From: Cyclobacteriaceae bacterium
Lineage (GTDB): Bacteria > Bacteroidota > Bacteroidia > Cytophagales > Cyclobacteriaceae
Direction of reading: 5' to 3'
Length of the DNA stretch: 10,891 nucleotides
NCBI GenBank assembly: GCA_025455225.1
Contig: JALOMY010000059.1
Span: 1 to 10,891 of the forward strand
Each line of letters starts with the position of its first letter. The first letter of the stretch is position 1. This document shows positions 1 to 6,956 of this stretch, in pieces. The notes under the pieces are model-generated. The model was given only the letters and a program-made list of their open reading frames with translations, did not search any database and had not been told where the DNA came from. The translations under genes were made by a program, and so were the position numbers.

Positions 1-556
1 CTATAGCACCAGTTTGGATGGTACTTCCCGCGAATTTGCCGAAAGCTCTTCAACCATATACCAGGCATTTTTAATTGCTTTGGCCATTATTTACCTGGTA
101 CTGGCAGGTCAGTTTGAAAGCTTCCGCGATCCGCTGATTATCATGTTTACAGTGCCTCTTGCATTGGCTGGTGCACTGCTGTCCTTGTGGTATTTTGACC
201 AAACACTGAATGTGTTTAGCCAGATCGGAATCATCATGCTTATTGGTCTGGTAACCAAGAACGGAATTCTGATCGTGGAATTTGCCAACCAGCGAAAGGA
301 TCAGGGCATGAAGAAACTGGATGCTGTAATTGATGCAGCTGAATCCCGTTTCCGCCCCATTTTGATGACCAGTATGTCTACGGTGTTGGGCATTTTACCG
401 ATTGCCCTTGCATTAGGTGCCGGTTCAGAGAGCCGGGTATCCATGGGTATCGCTGTAATTGGCGGACTCGTATTTGCAACGGTGCTGACCTTGTATGTAA
501 TTCCTTCGATATATTCTTATTTCAGCAGTAAAGAAGCACGCGTATCCATTGAGTAA
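1..556 (+). CDS. RND efflux pump inner-membrane subunit, C-terminal end (partial)
   Basis: This is the C-terminal end of a proton-driven RND (AcrB/MexB-like, hydrophobe/amphiphile efflux type) transporter. Such pumps sit in the inner membrane and expel drugs, detergents or metabolites through a periplasmic adaptor and an outer-membrane channel. The reading frame is open from base 2, so the gene begins before the window; 184 residues and the stop are visible. Five hydrophobic segments can be seen at about residues 19-36, 43-63, 72-92, 119-139 and 147-172 of the fragment, as expected for the last helices of the family. Family signatures include AGQFESFRDPL near residue 35, GLVTKNGILIVEFANQR near residue 82 and the FRPILMTS stretch near residue 117. 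The TTG at 14 is an internal Leu codon, not a start. The TolC-like gene begins 3 bases after the stop, so the two are almost certainly one operon. The substrate cannot be told from this part. Confidence 0.95.
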   Translation, partial: YSTSLDGTSREFAESSSTIYQAFLIALAIIYLVLAGQFESFRDPLIIMFTVPLALAGALLSLWYFDQTLNVFSQIGIIMLIGLVTKNGILIVEFANQRKDQGMKKLDAVIDAAESRFRPILMTSMSTVLGILPIALALGAGSESRVSMGIAVIGGLVFATVLTLYVIPSIYSYFSSKEARVSIE

Positions 557-559
557 GCT

Positions 560-1987
560 ATGAAGTATTTTATCGGGATAGTTTTCCTTTTTTTCTTATC
601 TGTAAACGTACAGGCACAAGAACCATTAAGCCTGGCACGTGCAATTGAACTGGGGCTTCAGAATAATTTTGATGTTCAGATTCAAAAACTGGAAGTAGAT
701 ATTGCCTCCGGAAATAATACCTGGGGACAGGCCGGAGCATTGCCTACCGTTAACCTGAATGGCAACTTCAACAATAATATAAACTACCGTCAACCCACCA
801 ACCCATTTGCCGTGCCGGGTCAGAATATTTCTGACAACGTTATTGGTCAGTTAGATGTTCAGTTTGTTCTTTTTGATGGATTCTTTATCCGTGTTTCCAA
901 ACGCAGGCTGGAGCAACTGGAGGAATTGAGTTACGGTAACGCAACGCTGGTTATTGAGAGTACCATACAAGCCATCATACTGGGATACTACCAGGCCTTA
1001 CTGGAACGTGAACGCACCGAGGTGCGCAGAAGAGTAATGCAATTCTCACGCGAGCGTTACTCATACGTTAAGCTTCGTAAGGAATTAGGGGGCGCCATCA
1101 CGTTTGATGTCTTGCAGGCGCAAAATGATTATCTGACCGATTCTACCAACTACTTGCTAACTGAACAGGTATACCGGAATACGATCCGAAACCTGAACCT
1201 GATTCTGAATGAAGACATCAATAAAACCTATGAATTAACTGATTCGCTTGAATTCATTGATGAAGTATACTCATTCGATGATCTGAGACTCAAGATGAAT
1301 TCGTCTAATACCAATTTGCGAAATCAGTTCATCAATCAGGAATTATTCCGGTTGTCCACACGGGCTGCCATGGCCGACCGATACCCAACCCTTACATTTA
1401 GTGCCGGAGCCAACGGTTCGCTGGACTGGTTAAATGCCAACTTTGGATCCAACACAGGCCCGGAGGTAACGACAACAGTTGGATACGTCAATGGAAACCA
1501 GGATTTCCCGGTAACTAACACAGGGCCATCCCGAATACTGATCAATCAGACTAACGATGGTTATTCATATGGTGCATATGGTAATTTTATTCTTAGGTAC
1601 ACACTTTTCAACGGTGGGCAAATCAACCGAAATATTGAAAATGCCAAAATACGCGAACGTATTGCACAGCTTGATACAGATCAGCTTAAGTTATCCCTGG
1701 AGAATGATCTGATCATTACGCACGAAAACTATAACCTGTTACGCCAGTTGGTAGAGATTGCCAATGTAAAACTGAAAGCTGCAGAATTGAACCTAGAACT
1801 GGGTAACGAACGATATAAGAATGGTGCCTTAAGTGCCATCGACTTAAGAATTGTACAAGAAGCTTATCAGAATGCTGCCCTAGAAAACTACCTGGCCATT
1901 TATTCGGTGCTGGCAAGAAGAACTGATCTGATCCGGTTAACAGGAGGATTGGTAGATCAGTACAATGCCCGGCCTGAGCGAAATTAA
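560..1987 (+). CDS. TolC-like outer-membrane efflux channel protein
   Basis: The product (475 residues) is an outer-membrane efflux protein of the TolC/OEP family. These form a trimeric beta-barrel and alpha-helical tunnel that carries substrate from an RND pump out of the cell. The first 19 residues are a signal peptide: a charged MKY start, a hydrophobic core, and a likely cut after VNVQA. The body has the two alpha-helical OEP repeats typical of the family: one from about residue 25 to 220, the other from about 260 to 460. The second starts after a Gly/Asn-rich stretch and contains YTLFNGGQINR, the usual second-repeat strand motif. Length fits the family. The ATG lies 3 bases after the stop of the RND pump gene, so translation is probably coupled. 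No strong Shine-Dalgarno site is visible. The stop TAA directly abuts the stop of the convergent scpA gene. Confidence 0.93.
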   Translation: MKYFIGIVFLFFLSVNVQAQEPLSLARAIELGLQNNFDVQIQKLEVDIASGNNTWGQAGALPTVNLNGNFNNNINYRQPTNPFAVPGQNISDNVIGQLDVQFVLFDGFFIRVSKRRLEQLEELSYGNATLVIESTIQAIILGYYQALLERERTEVRRRVMQFSRERYSYVKLRKELGGAITFDVLQAQNDYLTDSTNYLLTEQVYRNTIRNLNLILNEDINKTYELTDSLEFIDEVYSFDDLRLKMNSSNTNLRNQFINQELFRLSTRAAMADRYPTLTFSAGANGSLDWLNANFGSNTGPEVTTTVGYVNGNQDFPVTNTGPSRILINQTNDGYSYGAYGNFILRYTLFNGGQINRNIENAKIRERIAQLDTDQLKLSLENDLIITHENYNLLRQLVEIANVKLKAAELNLELGNERYKNGALSAIDLRIVQEAYQNAALENYLAIYSVLARRTDLIRLTGGLVDQYNARPERN

Positions 1988-2003
1988 TCAGGCTCCGGCC
2001 TGA
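1988..2003. terminator. Possible weak bidirectional terminator at the TolC/scpA junction
   Basis: A perfect 6-base-pair stem (TCAGGC / GCCTGA) with loop TCCG sits exactly at the junction of the two convergent genes. On the plus strand it is followed by ACTTCTT and on the minus strand by TTAATTT, so the U-tract is poor on both sides. It lies inside the last codons of scpA, so protein coding also constrains it. It is the only hairpin that could separate these transcripts. Confidence 0.35.
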
Positions 2004-2758
2004 ACTTCTTCACCGCGTGTAATCCAGAAGTTATTGAATCCTTCACCAACCTGAATGCCTAATTGCCCGATAGCAAGAAGCTCAAGTATGGCCAGAAAGT
2101 TAAAGATCAGCGCAATGCGGGTTTTGTAGGTTTCAACAATTTCAGTGAATGACACACGTTGCTTGCTGGTCACTTCACCGAGTAAATACTGCTTTTGTTC
2201 TTCGATAGTAAAGGGATATTGAATTATCTGGTGAACCGGTTTATTTTTTTCTGCTTCGAAACGTTTTAATACTTTTTCAAAGACTGTCATCAGCTTGAAT
2301 AAATCCACGTCCTGAAGTTCAGCTTCCACGTTGCTGCTTTCGGCAAGCACCTTAAGCTCTTTCATCAGGTTACCTCGCTTTTCTTTCATCAGTTCGGTTT
2401 CTTCCATTTTCTGGAAGGTGTCGATTACCGATTTATATTTTTTATACTCCAGTAAGTGTTTCACCAGTTCCTCGCGCGGATCAATTTCATTTCCGGCCTC
2501 ATCCAGTTGCGGTCTGGGCAGAAGCATTTTGGATTTGATTCGCATCAGTGTGGCCGCAACGAGTATGAATTCACTGGCAACTTCTACGTTTAATGTATCG
2601 AGATGATGGAGGTAATCCAGGAAATCGTTGGTGATTTTAGCGATTGGAATATCGTAAATGTCGAGTTCGTCCCGCTCAATGAAGAATAATAATAAGTCAA
2701 ATGGGCCCTCAAAAAGGGGTAATTTAACCTCGAAATTATCGGATGTAGTGGTTGACAT
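1988..2758 (-). CDS. scpA: Segregation and condensation protein A (ScpA)
   Basis: ScpA is the kleisin subunit of the bacterial SMC-ScpAB condensin. It bridges the SMC heads and recruits ScpB, helping to compact and segregate the chromosome. The product is 256 residues, a normal length. The N-terminal domain carries the family signature at about residues 13-46 (KLPLFEGPFDLLLFFIERDE, then LDIYDIPI), followed by the helix with SEFILVAATLMRIKSKMLLP at about 62-81. A charged linker of about residues 84-175 leads to the C-terminal winged-helix domain (about 185-247, containing VSFTEIVETYKTR), which in the family binds an SMC head. scpB is not in the window. The chosen ATG fits the family N-terminus, and no other start lies between it and the conserved signature. 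A consensus Bacteroidota promoter lies just upstream. The stop codon TGA abuts the stop of the convergent TolC-like gene with no spacer. Confidence 0.95.
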   Translation of the reverse strand: MSTTTSDNFEVKLPLFEGPFDLLLFFIERDELDIYDIPIAKITNDFLDYLHHLDTLNVEVASEFILVAATLMRIKSKMLLPRPQLDEAGNEIDPREELVKHLLEYKKYKSVIDTFQKMEETELMKEKRGNLMKELKVLAESSNVEAELQDVDLFKLMTVFEKVLKRFEAEKNKPVHQIIQYPFTIEEQKQYLLGEVTSKQRVSFTEIVETYKTRIALIFNFLAILELLAIGQLGIQVGEGFNNFWITRGEEVQAGA

Positions 2759-2766
2759 ATCGGGTG

Positions 2767-2793
2767 CAAAGGTATCTGAAAAATCCTATTCAA
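2767..2793 (-). promoter_or_regulatory. Predicted Bacteroidota-type promoter of scpA
   Basis: Read on the minus strand, TTG (2791-2793) is followed after 16 bases by TACCTTTG (2767-2774), an exact match to the Bacteroidota -7 element TAnnTTTG, and then by CA. Its position fits scpA. Transcription would start only a few bases before the ATG at 2758, giving an almost leaderless message. A match of six fixed bases is expected by chance a few times per 10 kb on both strands, so location is the main support. Confidence 0.55.
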
Positions 2794-2934
2794 GCGGGAT
2801 AATTCGGCCGATTTGACAAGATTGATGAAGGGAACCTCGAAATGCTTAATTTTATCCCCTGGTTGAACAGCGGCACATTAAACAAAACCATTATGCACGT
2901 GTTATAACCGATACATTTTACCAAGACCAATGGC

Positions 2935-4860
2935 ATGCTGATTACCCCGGGCCCACTTCTCTCCAAAATCCAGTCTCCTGACGATGTTAAAAAACTTGAT
3001 CAGGCCCAACTGGTTCAACTTTGCGATGAACTTCGACATTTTATTGTCGACAATGTATCAGTTTATGGGGGGCATTTCGGTGCAAGTCTTGGTGTTGTTG
3101 AACTTACCGTTGCCATACATTATGTCTTTAATACCCCGGTTGATCAGTTGGTATGGGATGTTGGGCACCAGGCGTACGGTCATAAAATATTGACCGGCCG
3201 AAGAGATGTTTTTCATACCAATCGGTTGTATGGAGGCATTTCGGGATTCCCCAAACGAAGCGAAAGCAAGTATGATACCTTTGGTGTTGGTCATTCGTCA
3301 ACCTCAGTTTCAGCAGCCTTGGGTATGGCGGTTGCTTCGAAATACCTTAACCTTAACGATAAGCAACACATTGCCGTAATTGGTGATGGTGCCCTCACCG
3401 GTGGAATTGCATTCGAAGGATTGAATCACGCGGGTGTATCCGATTCCAATGTTCTTATTATCCTCAACGATAATTGCATGTCGATCGATCCGAATGTGGG
3501 TGCGCTGAAGGAGTATTTAACCGACATCACAACATCGCGAACGTATAATAAATTAAAAGATGAGGTATGGAATCTGCTGGGTAAACTCTCAACCTTCGGA
3601 AAAAATGCCCAGGAGATTGTATCTAAAATCGAAAACGGAATCAAATCTGCGGTCCTTAGCCAGAGCAACTTCTTTGAATCTCTGAACCTGCGGTATTTCG
3701 GCCCGGTAGATGGGCACGATGTAAATCACCTCGTTCACGTTCTGAACGATCTCAAAAATATCAAGGGCCCGAAAATTCTTCACTGCGTTACCGTTAAAGG
3801 CAAAGGGTATGGCCCTGCCGAAAAAGGTAATGCAACTACCTGGCACGCACCGGGAACGTTCGATAAAATTACCGGTGAGATTCATAAAAAAGTACACGAG
3901 AAACCCCAACCGCCCAAGTACCAGGATGTTTTTGGACATACCCTGGTTGAGTTGGCTAAGCAGAACGATAAGATTATAGGAATAACACCAGCTATGCCTT
4001 CTGGCTCCTCCATGAATATCATGATGAAGGAGATGCCAGACCGCGCCTTTGATGTAGGCATTGCCGAACAACACGCGGTAACTTTTTCTGCCGGGCTTGC
4101 TACACAAGGGTTGATACCTTTCTGTAACATTTATAGCTCCTTCATGCAACGGGCTTACGATCAGGTAGTCCATGATGTGTGCATCCAAAATCTGCCAGTT
4201 AACTTCTGTCTGGATCGGGCAGGTTTTGCCGGTGCCGATGGGCCGACTCACCATGGCGCTTATGACATTGCGTATTTCCGTTGTTTACCTAACATGATCG
4301 TTTCGTCCCCGATGAACGAACAAGAGTTGCGTAATCTGATGTATACAGCGTCCATACCAAGAAAGGGCACTGCTTTTTCCATACGTTATCCGCGTGGTCA
4401 GGGAGTTATGCCCGAGTGGCGGAAACCGATGGAGGCGATCGAAATTGGAAAAGGAAGAAAATTAAGAGAAGGTGATGACCTTGCTATTTTGACAATCGGG
4501 CATATTGGAAATTATGCCGTTGAAGCCTGTGACCGACTTGAAGAACAAGGCATTCATGTAGGACACTTTGATATGAGGTTTGTAAAGCCTCTGGATGAAG
4601 GATTACTTCACGAAATCCTTGGAACCTACACTAAAATTGTAACCATTGAAGACGGATGCATTCAGGGTGGATTCGGAAGTGCAGTGCTTGAATTTATGGC
4701 TGACCACCGTTACATGGCAGAGGTAGTTCGCTTAGGAATACCCGATCGAATCGTTGAGCACGGAGAACAAATTGAATTGCATAAGGAATGCGGTTTTGAT
4801 CCGGAGCATATTTATCAAACAGTCATCAATATGCTTTCATACGTTCCTAAAACCGTTTGA
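2935..4860 (+). CDS. dxs: 1-deoxy-D-xylulose-5-phosphate synthase (DXS)
   Basis: DXS is a thiamine-diphosphate enzyme that joins pyruvate and glyceraldehyde 3-phosphate to give 1-deoxy-D-xylulose 5-phosphate and CO2. This is the first step of the MEP pathway to isoprenoids, and the product also feeds thiamine and pyridoxal synthesis. It is cytosolic. At 641 residues it is full length. Visible signatures are GGHFGASLG with His47, the DVGHQAYGHK block at 75-84, the ThDP-binding GDG (150-152) through NDN (178-180), DVGIAEQH with the cofactor-activating Glu378, YSSFMQRAYDQ with Arg406, and DRAGFAGADGPTHHG with Asp435 and His439. No key residue is missing. The N-terminus matches the family, which supports this ATG. 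Upstream are only weak, one-mismatch promoter candidates (TAATTTTA at 2847 and TACATTTT at 2912). The hydrolase gene that follows is probably co-transcribed. Confidence 0.97.
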   Translation: MLITPGPLLSKIQSPDDVKKLDQAQLVQLCDELRHFIVDNVSVYGGHFGASLGVVELTVAIHYVFNTPVDQLVWDVGHQAYGHKILTGRRDVFHTNRLYGGISGFPKRSESKYDTFGVGHSSTSVSAALGMAVASKYLNLNDKQHIAVIGDGALTGGIAFEGLNHAGVSDSNVLIILNDNCMSIDPNVGALKEYLTDITTSRTYNKLKDEVWNLLGKLSTFGKNAQEIVSKIENGIKSAVLSQSNFFESLNLRYFGPVDGHDVNHLVHVLNDLKNIKGPKILHCVTVKGKGYGPAEKGNATTWHAPGTFDKITGEIHKKVHEKPQPPKYQDVFGHTLVELAKQNDKIIGITPAMPSGSSMNIMMKEMPDRAFDVGIAEQHAVTFSAGLATQGLIPFCNIYSSFMQRAYDQVVHDVCIQNLPVNFCLDRAGFAGADGPTHHGAYDIAYFRCLPNMIVSSPMNEQELRNLMYTASIPRKGTAFSIRYPRGQGVMPEWRKPMEAIEIGKGRKLREGDDLAILTIGHIGNYAVEACDRLEEQGIHVGHFDMRFVKPLDEGLLHEILGTYTKIVTIEDGCIQGGFGSAVLEFMADHRYMAEVVRLGIPDRIVEHGEQIELHKECGFDPEHIYQTVINMLSYVPKTV

Positions 4861-4861
4861 T

Positions 4862-5638
4862 TTGTCAGAAATTCATTATAGGGATCAAGGCAAAGGGTTT
4901 CCATTAATTCTCATCCATGGATTTTGTGAAACCCATGAAATATGGAAGCTGGTTGCAGATTCGTTGTCATCTGATTTCCGTGTTATTACAATCGATTTAC
5001 CGGGCTTCGGAAAAAGTACTGCCCTTCCGGCACCTCATAGTCTTGATGATGTTGCGGATACACTTCTTGATTTTATTCAAAATAAACTAAAGCTGAGTTT
5101 ATGCGCTGTTATGGGACACAGCCTGGGTGGCTACATTGTTCTGGCAATGATTGAAAAAGACCCCGCACGTTTTCCCTGTTTTGGTTTAATTCATTCAACT
5201 GCCTATCCGGATTCGGAGGAGCGCAAGGCCAATCGGTTGAAAGTAATCGATTTCGTCCAAGCCCATGGAGTGAAGCCGTTTATTGAGTCATTTATCCCAC
5301 CTTTGTTTTACGATTTATCAAATCCACATATACCAGCAACCGTTGCGTTGGCTTCCACTACTCCTATGCAAACGCTGGTATCCTATACACAAGCCATGCG
5401 GTTAAGACCTGATCGAACCACGGTGATTCAAAGTTTTAACAAACCTATTTTGATTGTGGCCGGTAGGGAAGACAAAATTATTTCTCTTGAGTCGGTTACC
5501 TTATTAGCGTCCTTATCCATTAACGTGCATTTGATTGTATTGGATCGTGTGGCGCATATGGGAATGCTGGAAGACAGTGAAGAGGTAATTGATACCATTC
5601 AGAATTTCATTCAAGGCGTGCCATTACCCACATTGTGA
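4862..5638 (+). CDS. Alpha/beta hydrolase-fold protein
   Basis: This is a soluble alpha/beta-hydrolase of about 258 residues whose substrate cannot be told. The catalytic triad is complete: nucleophile Ser87 in GHSLGG (85-90), acid Asp204 in AGREDKI, and base His232 in RVAHMGM. The oxyanion-region LIHGF is at about 17-21, and DLPGFGKS at 45-52 is also typical. There is no signal peptide. The frame has no ATG near its beginning. The TTG at 4862, one base after the dxs stop, gives MSEIHYRDQGKGFPL, which fits how the family begins. An earlier TTG at 4754 would add 36 residues that overlap dxs and do not look like this family. The arrangement implies translational coupling to dxs, but hydrolases of this type have many roles, and a function in isoprenoid metabolism would be a guess. 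Confidence 0.9.
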   Translation: MSEIHYRDQGKGFPLILIHGFCETHEIWKLVADSLSSDFRVITIDLPGFGKSTALPAPHSLDDVADTLLDFIQNKLKLSLCAVMGHSLGGYIVLAMIEKDPARFPCFGLIHSTAYPDSEERKANRLKVIDFVQAHGVKPFIESFIPPLFYDLSNPHIPATVALASTTPMQTLVSYTQAMRLRPDRTTVIQSFNKPILIVAGREDKIISLESVTLLASLSINVHLIVLDRVAHMGMLEDSEEVIDTIQNFIQGVPLPTL

Positions 5639-5644
5639 TGGCTT

Positions 5645-5672
5645 AAAAAGTTGCTTAATCCGGACTTTTTTT
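5645..5672 (+). terminator. Possible terminator after dxs and hydrolase operon
   Basis: AAAAAGT (5645-5651) can pair with ACTTTTT (5664-5670) around a 12-base loop, and the T-run extends to 5672. The stem is AT-rich and weak and the loop is long, so this is only a candidate end for the transcript. It begins 7 bases after the hydrolase stop. Confidence 0.35.
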
Positions 5673-5797
5673 GCCATTTTATCAAAAAGAATATTAAATT
5701 GTGCTGCTTATTCTAACCTGATGGGATGGAATAACAGCTTTTGTTTGCGAAGTATTTATTATTGAAATAATAACCAAACTAAAAACCAACCCTGCAC

Positions 5798-6544
5798 ATG
5801 GAAGAAGTAATGGCGTCTTATGAACCCTGGAACCAGCTAGCCACCAATATTGCGTACGGCTGTTGGGCCCTGGCGTTTTTAATCGTTCTGGGCCACCTCG
5901 TTAAGTTGATGACAACCAGCGACCCCAAGGCCAAATACGACTATATCAACCGGTATGAAATCAGAAATTTGTGGATCGCAACCATTATTCTGGTTGTTGG
6001 CTGTTGTTTTTATGCCAATTCATACATCATCGAATTAAATACCATTTTGGTAATTGTTCGGGTATTTACAACCGTATCCATGGGTTTGATTGCAGCTCTC
6101 ATTGTTCAGAACCTGTTGAAATTCTACTATCCTTTTTACATTGAAAAACGCCTGAAAGAACTTCGGTACCGCCCCAGAGTATCTCCTAAAACCGGTAAGC
6201 CCATGAAACTGCTCAGCGAAGCTGAAGAAGATGCTTACTTGGATGAGGGTATGCAGGCTGAAGAAAATGTTTTTTCCATCGACTACGATGTATGGAAGGA
6301 TGAAGAAAGCGGCTTCATAAAAATTGAAAAATATGCAGGCCACCTTCATGCGCTTGAGTGCCCTGAATGTAATTATCAGACCTTTAAAGTGGTGAAAGAG
6401 GAAATCCTCAAAGCACCTACCGCAACTGAAGAAGGTGAACTGCTGAAGCATTATCAATGCAGTTACTGCAGTTACAAAGCCAAGAAAACAGTTACACTGA
6501 AAACGGCCACTTCAAAATTTGAAGAGTCAGCTGCAACTGCGTAA
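5798..6544 (+). CDS. Membrane protein of unknown function with C-terminal zinc ribbon
   Basis: I do not recognise a named family for this 248-residue protein. The N-terminal half has three likely membrane segments at about residues 16-38, 56-74 and 84-108, with no cleavable signal peptide. A basic stretch follows (KRLKELRYRPRVSPKTGKP, about 117-135), probably cytosolic by the positive-inside rule. An acidic region (140-170) leads to a C-terminal zinc-ribbon-like domain with two CxxC pairs, Cys188/Cys191 (CPEC) and Cys221/Cys224 (CSYC), 29 residues apart. This suggests a membrane-anchored cytosolic metal-binding domain. A second ATG at 5810 has GGAAGAAG just before it and could be the true start, which would shorten the product by four residues. 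The gene stands alone between the dxs operon and a strong terminator. A one-mismatch -7 element (TATTATTG, 5757-5764) is a weak promoter candidate. Zinc binding and topology are inferences. Confidence 0.85.
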   Translation: MEEVMASYEPWNQLATNIAYGCWALAFLIVLGHLVKLMTTSDPKAKYDYINRYEIRNLWIATIILVVGCCFYANSYIIELNTILVIVRVFTTVSMGLIAALIVQNLLKFYYPFYIEKRLKELRYRPRVSPKTGKPMKLLSEAEEDAYLDEGMQAEENVFSIDYDVWKDEESGFIKIEKYAGHLHALECPECNYQTFKVVKEEILKAPTATEEGELLKHYQCSYCSYKAKKTVTLKTATSKFEESAATA

Positions 6545-6566
6545 ACGAAAAAAGAGTTTATATAAG

Positions 6567-6601
6567 GAGAGCTATTCAGAATTGAATAGCTCTCTTTTTT
6601 T
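6567..6601 (+). terminator. Strong intrinsic terminator
   Basis: A perfect 11-base-pair stem (6567-6577 with 6584-6594) closes a 6-base loop AGAATT and is followed by seven Ts (6595-6601). It lies 22 bases after the stop of the zinc-ribbon membrane protein gene. It also separates that gene from the convergent 84-residue gene, whose TAA stop (complement of 6600-6602) overlaps the T-run. On the minus strand the T-tract (complement of 6548-6553) lies 13 bases past the stem, so termination in that direction should be weaker. Confidence 0.9.
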
Positions 6602-6854
6602 ATAGCAATTCGTGTGGAAGTTTAATCTGATCCGAATAAAATTTCATTCGTGTATGAGTTGTATCGAGTGGGAGTATTTTTTCTATGGAGGCCATTTTGT
6701 GGTTGATGAATACCTCGATGTAATGACGGCCCAGTAAGTAAAGATTAATTTTATAATTGTAATACCGGATGGCCATGATGAAGGATCCATGTTCATATAA
6801 AACCTGGATCTTTTTGTCGAGCGTAAAATTTTCAAAATCACTCCATCCAATCAT
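6600..6854 (-). CDS. Small conserved-looking protein of unknown function (84 residues)
   Basis: I cannot assign a function. The product is 84 residues, rich in aromatic residues, with no signal peptide or clear membrane segment. Its middle reads like alternating beta-strands (SFIMAIRYYNYKINLYLLGRH, then YIEVFINHKM at about 44-54), and it ends with RMKFYSDQIKLP. My impression is that short proteins of this pattern occur as uncharacterised proteins in Bacteroidota, but I could not check that. It looks real because it fills a gap not used by any other gene, starts with ATG, has a weak promoter candidate upstream (6895-6924), and ends exactly at the facing terminator. It follows the M28 peptidase gene on the same strand but is separated from it by a terminator-like hairpin, so it may be transcribed alone. 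Confidence 0.7.
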   Translation of the reverse strand: MIGWSDFENFTLDKKIQVLYEHGSFIMAIRYYNYKINLYLLGRHYIEVFINHKMASIEKILPLDTTHTRMKFYSDQIKLPHELL

Positions 6855-6894
6855 AAGTTAAACATACAATAAAAAAATAAATTCGTTCGATGGG

Positions 6895-6924
6895 CTAAAT
6901 TAACGAAGTGTTTAAAACCGGCAA
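6895..6924 (-). promoter_or_regulatory. Weak promoter candidate for the 84-residue gene
   Basis: On the minus strand TTG (6922-6924, within TTTG) is followed after 19 bases by TAATTTAG (6895-6902), one mismatch from TAnnTTTG. Transcription would start roughly 30-35 bases before the ATG at 6854. The TTG lies inside the terminator hairpin proposed for the M28 gene. Confidence 0.35.
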
Positions 6925-6949
6925 ATAATCCTTTTTAAGGATTTACCGG
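6914..6949 (-). terminator. Probable terminator of the M28 peptidase gene
   Basis: On the minus strand an outer CCGG/CCGG pair (6946-6949 with 6918-6921) and an inner 7-base-pair stem (AATCCTT/AAGGATT, 6927-6933 with 6937-6943) form an interrupted hairpin with a 3-base loop, followed by TTTT (complement of 6914-6917). It lies 8 bases downstream of the M28 stop codon. The stem has a bulge of about three bases and a mismatch, and the T-run is short. Confidence 0.55.
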
Positions 6950-6956
6950 GATGTTT

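Noticed and set aside
2759..2934. Possible small gene or RNA in the scpA/dxs divergent region
   Set aside because: No convincing open frame or stable structure was seen; the region is best explained as two promoters and leaders. The dxs promoter candidates each have a mismatch and cannot be chosen between.
3589..4254. Long open frame (221 residues) antisense to dxs
   Set aside because: It lies wholly inside dxs, whose catalytic motifs are intact. Its translation is low in recognisable patterns and it has no promoter or separate signal.
4754..4861. 36-residue upstream extension of the hydrolase from TTG at 4754
   Set aside because: It overlaps the dxs C-terminal coding region, and the added residues do not resemble the start of an alpha/beta hydrolase.
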